Assembly: GCF_000511175.1 (NCBI RefSeq)
Contig: NZ_KI866530.1
Location: forward strand, 1,367,621-1,404,910
DNA length: 37,290 nt
Direction of reading: 5' to 3'
Origin: Sediminibacterium salmoneum NBRC 103935
GTDB lineage: Bacteria > Bacteroidota > Bacteroidia > Chitinophagales > Chitinophagaceae
Shown: in pieces, positions 32,284 through 37,290 of the stretch
How positions within the stretch are numbered: position 1 is the first letter of the stretch
Layout: the number at the start of each line of letters is the position of its first letter
Position numbers and translations under genes: made by a program
The notes under the pieces: model-generated
Database searches by the model: none
Seen by the model: only the letters and a program-made list of their open reading frames with translations
What the model was told of the DNA's origin: nothing

Positions 32284-34031
32284 TGAAAAAGGTATTTCCC
32301 ATACTGATTTTACTTTTACTGGCTTTAGATGGCTTTGCTCAGTATTATTTGAGAGGTCAAATCAAAGACAACCGAGGAAGAAAACTTGAAGGCGTTACCA
32401 TTCAGGTAAAATCGAAGGGATTAATACCCTATTACAGCGGAAAAGACGGAGACTTTGGCATCCCGATATCTAAATCAGAAGACAGTATTTTTTTCTCATT
32501 GGCAGGTTATGAAACAACCGGCATGTTGCTACGTAGTAATGTATTTCAACAGATCTTGCTGGAAATGTTACCCAGCACAGCCAGGCTTTACCAAAAAAAT
32601 CTTTCTTCCGTAATTACAGACCTAAAACCGGCAGAAAGTATATACTATGGCGGAATGGGTGAAAGTTATAGTGGTTTAATTGAAAACGGTTTTATTAAAA
32701 CCCCTCAATATCCACAGACCGGATTTTCATTGAACATTGACAAAGCAGCTTATAGTAATATCAGAAGATTTTTATCCAACGAAATGAATGTTCCAACAGA
32801 TGCAGTTAGAACAGAAGAAATGTTGAACTATTTTTCATTTGACTATCCCAATAAGAATGCTGATTCTCTATTCAGGTTAGAATCTGTTATAACAGATTGT
32901 CCATGGAATCCCCACAATAAATTACTACTGACAAAAGCATTTGCCCCCAAAATCAATCTGGAAAATATTCCACCCAGCAACCTTGTTTTTTTAATTGATG
33001 TATCTGGTTCTATGGACCATCCCAATCGGTTACCCCTTTTACAATCAGCTTTTAAAATACTCACTGCTAACCTCAGAAATATAGACACCATCAGCATTGT
33101 AACTTATGGAGGAAATGTATCAATAGTTTTATATCCAACCAGCGGTGCCGAAAAAAACACTATTAATGCTGTAATAGATTCATTGAGTGCCAATGGTGAT
33201 ACCCCCGGAGAAAATGCTATTAAAGTAGCTTATCAGTTAGCTAAAGGAAGTTTTATTAAAGGAGGGAACAACCGTGTTATTTTAGCTACTGACGGCGATT
33301 TTAATGTTGGACAAAGAACAGAAAAAGAACTGGAAGATCTGATCGTGAGTTACAAGGAACTGGGAATCAGTTTAACTTGCTTAGGTGTTGGAATGGGCAA
33401 TTATAAAGACAGCAAACTGGAAACACTTTCTAAAAAAGGGAATGGCAATTTTTCTTATATCGATCAGGTAGCAGAAGCAGAAAAAATACTTTTCAGAGAA
33501 TTTACTACTACCCTTTTTTCTGTTGCAAAGAATACCATATTAAATATTGCATTTAATAAAGAAGCCGTTAGCGCTTATCGATTAATTGGTTTTGATAATA
33601 AAAGAGATGCCATTTCAGACAGTTCAGCCACATTACTGGGGGGTGAAATTGGAAGCGGACATGTTTCAATAGCCCTTTTCGAAATTGAACCAGTTACCAG
33701 TTTAATTTCAGATGAGGTAGCTAAAATTAATTTAACATATGAGTCTGCAATACACCAATATGCCACAAGTCAGACATTTCAATTAAAGAACCAATACATT
33801 CCCATACAACAGCTTGATTCTGCTGGCAGACGAACCATCAGCATTGCTGCATTCGCCGGACTGCTGCGTAAATCAAAATTCATGAAAACCTATTCTTATA
33901 ATGAATTGCTGGGGTTGGCCACTGCATCTTGCAATCCGCAGAATACCTTACAAAATGAACTACTAGTTTTAATTCAGAAAGCAGATAAATTATACAACCC
34001 TAATAAAAGAAAAAAGCCCCGTAAAGATTAA
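32283..34031 (+). CDS. Exported VWA-domain protein (YfbK-like)
   Basis: The protein is 582 aa with a signal peptide (MKKVFPILILLLLALDGFAQ). Residues about 25-95 look like a carboxypeptidase-regulatory-like (CarboxypepD_reg) domain (LRGQIKDNRGRKLEGVTIQV). A von Willebrand N-terminal region follows (YSNIRRFLSNEMN, EEMLNYFSFDYP), then the VWA domain with MIDAS DVSGSMD near 238 and an ATDGDFNVG later. The end is of the DUF3520 type found in YfbK proteins (ISIAAFAGLLRKSKF, YSYNELLGLA). It probably binds metal-dependent ligands at the outer membrane or periplasm. Its stop lies inside the bidirectional hairpin shared with dnaJ. Confidence 0.9.
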   Translation: MKKVFPILILLLLALDGFAQYYLRGQIKDNRGRKLEGVTIQVKSKGLIPYYSGKDGDFGIPISKSEDSIFFSLAGYETTGMLLRSNVFQQILLEMLPSTARLYQKNLSSVITDLKPAESIYYGGMGESYSGLIENGFIKTPQYPQTGFSLNIDKAAYSNIRRFLSNEMNVPTDAVRTEEMLNYFSFDYPNKNADSLFRLESVITDCPWNPHNKLLLTKAFAPKINLENIPPSNLVFLIDVSGSMDHPNRLPLLQSAFKILTANLRNIDTISIVTYGGNVSIVLYPTSGAEKNTINAVIDSLSANGDTPGENAIKVAYQLAKGSFIKGGNNRVILATDGDFNVGQRTEKELEDLIVSYKELGISLTCLGVGMGNYKDSKLETLSKKGNGNFSYIDQVAEAEKILFREFTTTLFSVAKNTILNIAFNKEAVSAYRLIGFDNKRDAISDSSATLLGGEIGSGHVSIALFEIEPVTSLISDEVAKINLTYESAIHQYATSQTFQLKNQYIPIQQLDSAGRRTISIAAFAGLLRKSKFMKTYSYNELLGLATASCNPQNTLQNELLVLIQKADKLYNPNKRKKPRKD

Positions 34032-34048
34032 TCTATCCTTACAGGGCT
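34015..34048. terminator. Terminator hairpin between the VWA gene and dnaJ
   Basis: A 14-bp stem with two mismatches (34015-34028 with 34035-34048) contains the VWA stop codon. On the minus strand it is followed by at least five T, so it mainly terminates dnaJ; the plus-strand tail is poorer. Confidence 0.75.
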
Positions 34049-34070
34049 AACAATATATAGAATCCGGCAA

Positions 34071-35237
34071 TTAGCTAAATGCTTCTTTTACCCTATCAAA
34101 AAAACTTTTCTCTCCTTTGGAAGGATTAGGTTTGAAATTACTACTGCTGCTGAACTTTTCCAAAGCTTGTTTTTCCTCAGTACTTAAACTTTGTGGTGTC
34201 CATATATTTACATTAATCAGTTGATCACCACGATGGTATCCCTGCACTTCAGGAAAGCCCTTTCCCTTCAAGCGGAAAATTTTACCACTCTGTGTGCCTG
34301 CAGGAATCTTTATTTTAGCTCGGCCATCAATGGTTGGCACTTCTACCTGCGTACCAAATACGGCATCAGGGAAAGAAATATGTAAATCATAAGCAACATT
34401 CAATCCGTCTCTGTGCAGCTCTTCATGCGACTCTTCTTCTATCTGTATAATCAAGTCTCCTGGTGCTCCACCCCGCTCACCTGCGTTTCCTTTTCCACTC
34501 ATGCTTAGTTGCATACCTTCCTGTACTCCGGCTGGAATATCAATGCTGATGGTTTCCTCACCATACACTCGTCCATCACCTTTACAACTTCCGCATTTAG
34601 CCGTAATAGTTGTTCCTTCCCCATTACAACTTGGACAGGTAGATACCGTTTGCATTTGTCCAAGGAAAGTACTGGTTACTTTACGAACCTGACCTGAACC
34701 ACCGCAGGTAGAACAGGTTTGCGTGCTGTTTTTATCTTTTGCTCCACTACCCGTACAGGTATTACAAACAACGTGTTTTTTAACTTTCACATTCTTGGTA
34801 ACCCCTTTGGCAATTTCCTCGTAATTCAGCTTTAATTTGATTCTTAAATTGGAACCCCTTGTTCCTCTTTGTCTTCCGCCTCCTCTTTGTCTGCCTCCCC
34901 CACCAAAGAAACTACCAAACATGTCTTCACCAAAAATATCTCCAAACTGGCTGAAAATATCATCCATATTCATGCCTGCACCACCACCATAATTGCCTCC
35001 TCCGGTTCCGGGACCAAATGCAGCATGCCCATAACGATCGTATTTGGCTTTCTTATCTGCATCACTCAATATCTCATAAGCTTCTGCAGCTTCTTTAAAT
35101 TTTTCTTCAGCTGCTTTGTCTCCTGGATTCCTGTCCGGATGATATTGCATTGCTACCTTGCGGTATGCTTTTTTAATTTCATCCGCAGTTGCAGACTTAG
35201 ACACGCCCAATATTTCGTAAAAATCTCTTTTAGACAT
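34071..35237 (-). CDS. dnaJ: Chaperone DnaJ (Hsp40)
   Basis: Co-chaperone that stimulates the ATPase of DnaK and hands over unfolded proteins. The protein is 388 aa. Residues 1-70 are the J domain with the HPD motif ([10 protein letters not shown]). A Gly/Phe region follows ([13 protein letters not shown]). The zinc region has all four CxxCxGxG motifs ([32 protein letters not shown]), and the C-terminal substrate domains are intact. It starts 15 bp after the grpE stop, forming a grpE-dnaJ operon. dnaK is not in the window. Confidence 0.97.
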   Translation of the reverse strand: MSKRDFYEILGVSKSATADEIKKAYRKVAMQYHPDRNPGDKAAEEKFKEAAEAYEILSDADKKAKYDRYGHAAFGPGTGGGNYGGGAGMNMDDIFSQFGDIFGEDMFGSFFGGGGRQRGGGRQRGTRGSNLRIKLKLNYEEIAKGVTKNVKVKKHVVCNTCTGSGAKDKNSTQTCSTCGGSGQVRKVTSTFLGQMQTVSTCPSCNGEGTTITAKCGSCKGDGRVYGEETISIDIPAGVQEGMQLSMSGKGNAGERGGAPGDLIIQIEEESHEELHRDGLNVAYDLHISFPDAVFGTQVEVPTIDGRAKIKIPAGTQSGKIFRLKGKGFPEVQGYHRGDQLINVNIWTPQSLSTEEKQALEKFSSSSNFKPNPSKGEKSFFDRVKEAFS

Positions 35238-35252
35238 AAATAATAAGTTGGA

Positions 35253-35822
35253 TTATTTTCCTACCACCACTTTGGCAAAGCGGATAATTTTATCGTTTAA
35301 AAAATAACCTTTGGTTACTTCATCAATTACTTTTCCTTTCAATTCTTCTGTCGGAGCTGGTATCTCAGTAATGGCTTCATGCTTTTCTACATCAAAATCC
35401 TGATGAACGGTTTCCATTACCTTAACTCCTTTCTGCTGCAAATTGTTTCTCAGTTTATTGAAGACCAGCATTACCCCTTCTTTTTGAATGGCAATATCAT
35501 CGGTTCCCTGCAGTTGTTTTTCTGCCCTGTCACAATCATCCAAAACATCCAGTAAGGAAACAATTACATCTTTACCAGCCGTCTGAATCAATTCCAGGCG
35601 CTCTTTTGCTGTTCTTCTTCTGAAATTGTCGAATTCAGCCATCAAACGAAGGTATTTGTCTTTCTGCTCAGCCAATTCGGCCTCCAATTTTGCCACAACA
35701 GACTCTTCGGCAACTGGTTCGTTCAAATTTGACGTACCGGCTGCATTTTCGTCAGCATTAATGTTTATTTCTGCTGTTTTTTCGGTTGTTTCAGCATTAT
35801 TCTGCAATTCTTGCTCTTCCAT
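35253..35822 (-). CDS. grpE: Nucleotide exchange factor GrpE
   Basis: Releases ADP from DnaK and so resets the chaperone cycle. The protein is 189 aa. An acidic, low-complexity N-terminal tail (about 1-45) is followed by a long coiled coil (VVAKLEAELAEQKDKYLRLMAEFDNFRRRT) and the beta-wing domain (GYFLNDKIIRFAKVVVG). It is first in the grpE-dnaJ operon, and nested palindromes lie upstream at 35838-35864. It is expected to be heat-inducible. Confidence 0.96.
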   Translation of the reverse strand: MEEQELQNNAETTEKTAEININADENAAGTSNLNEPVAEESVVAKLEAELAEQKDKYLRLMAEFDNFRRRTAKERLELIQTAGKDVIVSLLDVLDDCDRAEKQLQGTDDIAIQKEGVMLVFNKLRNNLQQKGVKVMETVHQDFDVEKHEAITEIPAPTEELKGKVIDEVTKGYFLNDKIIRFAKVVVGK

Positions 35823-35837
35823 AGTATATTTTGTTTG

Positions 35838-35864
35838 CTAGCCTATATAGGCAATAATTTTGCC
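35838..35864. promoter_or_regulatory. Nested palindromes upstream of grpE-dnaJ
   Basis: Three elements touch or overlap: GCTAGC (35838-35843), the perfect 12-bp palindrome GCCTATATAGGC (35841-35852), and GGCAA-N5-TTGCC (35850-35864). On the minus strand TTTG, an 18-nt spacer and TATATAGG form a loose promoter, so the palindrome would overlap the -7 region. This may be an operator; it is not the CIRCE (HrcA) sequence. Confidence 0.45.
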
Positions 35865-35903
35865 ACGCAAAGAAAAGGGAAAAAATGACAGTTATAGCCT
35901 GCT

Positions 35904-35911
35904 TATATTTG
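35904..35911 (+). promoter_or_regulatory. -7 box TATATTTG of the rRNA methyltransferase gene
   Basis: TAnnTTTG match 4 nt before the ATG at 35916. No TTTG occurs at the -33 distance. Use of this box implies an almost leaderless transcript. Confidence 0.5.
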
Positions 35912-35915
35912 CCAG

Positions 35916-37091
35916 ATGACAAAGGTATACCTGAAAAAAAAGATAGCCCCCAGAATTGCCAACGGACACCCCTGGATTTATGCCAATGAAATAGACCGGA
36001 TTGCAGGGGAAACAACACCTGGAGATATAGTGGAAGTTAGATTTGCGGACGGGAAAATTGCAGGTGTAGGCTATATTAACCCGAAGTCACAAATCATCAT
36101 TCGCCTGTTGAGCAGAAGACCAGTAGAAATTAATGAAGCTTTTTTTCACCAGCAAATTCTAAAAGCCTGGCAATACCGTCAAAAAACAGGCTATACAGAA
36201 AATTGTCGCCTGGTTTTTGGGGAAGCCGATCAGCTACCGGCTTTAATTATAGATAAATTCAATGATTACTTTGTAATCCAGACCCTTTCATTGGGAATAG
36301 ACAAATGGAAACCAGCTATTGTAAAAGCATTGGAAGAGATTTTTAATCCAAAAGGTATTTATGAAAGAAACGATGTACCGGTCAGAAGCCTGGAGGGATT
36401 AACACAGCAAAAAGGATTTTTATCGGCTCCATTTAATACCAATATCATTATCAATGAAAATGGACTCCGCTTTCATGTTGATATTGAAAATGGGCAAAAG
36501 ACTGGCTATTTTTTAGACCAACAGGATAACCGAAGAGCTATTCAGCATATTGTAAAGGGAGCAGAAGTTATGGGGGCATTTACCTATACGGGCACATTTG
36601 AAATTCATGCTGCACATTATGGTGCTAAATCTGTTTTGGGTATTGATATTTCTGAACAGGCAGTTGTACAGGCAAATAAAAATGCGGCATTAAACGGCCT
36701 GGAAAAAATTGTTGAATTTAAGGCAATGAATGCATTTGATGTTTTGAAAGACTGGGGCAAGGATGGTCCTTGTTACGATGTGGTAATGCTGGATCCACCT
36801 GCATTTACCAAAAGCAGAGACAGCATTCAGAATGCGGTGAACGGATACAAGGAAATTAATTTAAGGGGAATGAAACTGATCCGAAACGGAGGCTTTCTGG
36901 TTACATCAAGCTGCACCAATCTGGTACACCCCCAACTTTTTTTAGAGACCATTCATGCTGCAGCCAAAGATGCAAAAAAGAGATTAAAGCAGGTAACTTT
37001 TCAGGCACAGGCAAGTGACCATCCGATTGTCTGGGGTATGGAAAATACCAATTACCTGAAATTTCTGATTGTAGAAGTTACCGACAGATAA
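35916..37091 (+). CDS. 23S rRNA m5C methyltransferase, RlmI-like (PUA plus SAM domain)
   Basis: The protein is 391 aa. The N-terminal PUA domain (about 1-80; KVYLKKKIAPRIANGHPWIYANEI) binds RNA. The middle and C-terminal methyltransferase has SAM motif I in FTYTGTFEIHAAHYGAKSVLGIDIS (family norm YTGGF, here YTGTF), the catalytic motif VVMLDPPAFTKS and a Cys in TSSCTNL. E. coli RlmI makes m5C1962 in 23S rRNA; the same target is likely here but not certain, as family members can differ. It is divergent from grpE and stands alone. Confidence 0.9.
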   Translation: MTKVYLKKKIAPRIANGHPWIYANEIDRIAGETTPGDIVEVRFADGKIAGVGYINPKSQIIIRLLSRRPVEINEAFFHQQILKAWQYRQKTGYTENCRLVFGEADQLPALIIDKFNDYFVIQTLSLGIDKWKPAIVKALEEIFNPKGIYERNDVPVRSLEGLTQQKGFLSAPFNTNIIINENGLRFHVDIENGQKTGYFLDQQDNRRAIQHIVKGAEVMGAFTYTGTFEIHAAHYGAKSVLGIDISEQAVVQANKNAALNGLEKIVEFKAMNAFDVLKDWGKDGPCYDVVMLDPPAFTKSRDSIQNAVNGYKEINLRGMKLIRNGGFLVTSSCTNLVHPQLFLETIHAAAKDAKKRLKQVTFQAQASDHPIVWGMENTNYLKFLIVEVTDR

Positions 37092-37114
37092 TTAAAAATG
37101 ATAAAAAAGGAATC

Positions 37115-37290
37115 CTAACGTGAAACCTGAAACTTGCCTGACTCTACCATTCTTCCACTGCGATCTTTTAATTGATAGATATAAAGCCCTCTGAAATAAT
37201 TATCATCAAAATAGATAGTCATTTTACTGGCAGTTACCCGCTGTGATGTCATTTTGCGCCCCATGAAATTATAAATCTCCAGGCTGTAAG
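37115..37290 (-). CDS. C-terminus of a T9SS cargo protein (type A sorting domain), partial
   Basis: Reading the minus strand from the window edge gives 58 codons ending at a TAG (37117-37115). The translation reads [18 protein letters not shown], then [21 protein letters not shown] and ends QVSR. This is the usual end of the por secretion C-terminal sorting domain (type A), which targets cargo to the type IX system. The rest of the gene lies beyond the window, so its activity cannot be told. Confidence 0.8.
   Translation of the reverse strand, partial: YSLEIYNFMGRKMTSQRVTASKMTIYFDDNYFRGLYIYQLKDRSGRMVESGKFQVSR

Noticed and set aside
1..37290. Search for tRNA, rRNA, CRISPR, toxin-antitoxin, restriction or phage genes
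   Set aside because: Nothing supportable was seen on either strand. All substantial open frames that are not shadows match core or envelope functions, or the IS.

Overview
The window looks like chromosomal DNA of a Bacteroidota member, most likely of the Chitinophagaceae/Chitinophagia type (the family level is an inference). The evidence is a PorP/SprF type IX secretion (T9SS) protein, a giant PKD protein with a gliding-motility C-terminal sorting domain, a second T9SS sorting domain at the right edge, TAnnTTTG promoter boxes, signal peptides ending in AQ, and low to moderate GC. Almost all of it is dense core-genome coding. There are no rRNA or tRNA genes, no CRISPR array, no prophage and no gene-free stretch over 300 bp.

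Layout. 1-3.4 kb: a terminator from an upstream gene, then four co-directional genes for exported proteins (TPR; MORN repeats with DnaJ-like Cys motifs; two unrecognised). 3.44-4.75 kb: a complete IS3-family element with matching ends, a 3-bp target duplication and a canonical A_AAA_AAG frameshift site. 4.8-8.6 kb, minus strand: a mitochondrial-type citrate synthase, a frameshifted LptF/LptG permease and tgt. 8.6-10.4 kb, plus strand: a frameshifted family 2 glycosyltransferase and rsmG. 10.5-22.2 kb, minus strand: an M1 peptidase, rsmI-purS-pssA-aminopeptidase P, the PorP/SprF plus 1219-aa PKD/sorting-domain pair, and recG. 22.3-24.0 kb, plus: trpS and a deoxynucleoside kinase. 24.1-25.7 kb, minus: ATP-type pckA. 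25.8-27.9 kb, plus: a GlcD-like FAD oxidase and a small outer-membrane protein, facing a LOG-family gene. 28.5-34.0 kb, plus: SSS transporter, O-methyltransferase, glucosaminidase/LysM, hpt and a VWA protein. 34.1-35.8 kb, minus: grpE-dnaJ. 35.9-37.1 kb, plus: an RlmI-like rRNA methyltransferase. The last bases hold the C-terminus of a T9SS cargo protein.

How the genes fit together. Central carbon metabolism (citrate synthase, PEP carboxykinase, FAD oxidase), RNA modification (Tgt, RsmG, RsmI, RlmI-like), envelope building (LptF/G-like, Pss, glycosyltransferase, GH73/LysM) and T9SS-dependent surface display dominate. I see no convincing undescribed defence or mobile system. The observations most worth checking are three one-T deletions clustered within 2.3 kb that break two membrane-protein genes around tgt, a Tgt without its zinc cysteines, a recG whose conserved N-terminus has no ordinary start codon, a mitochondrial-type citrate synthase cut off from a probable shared terminator by the IS, and nested palindromes upstream of grpE-dnaJ.
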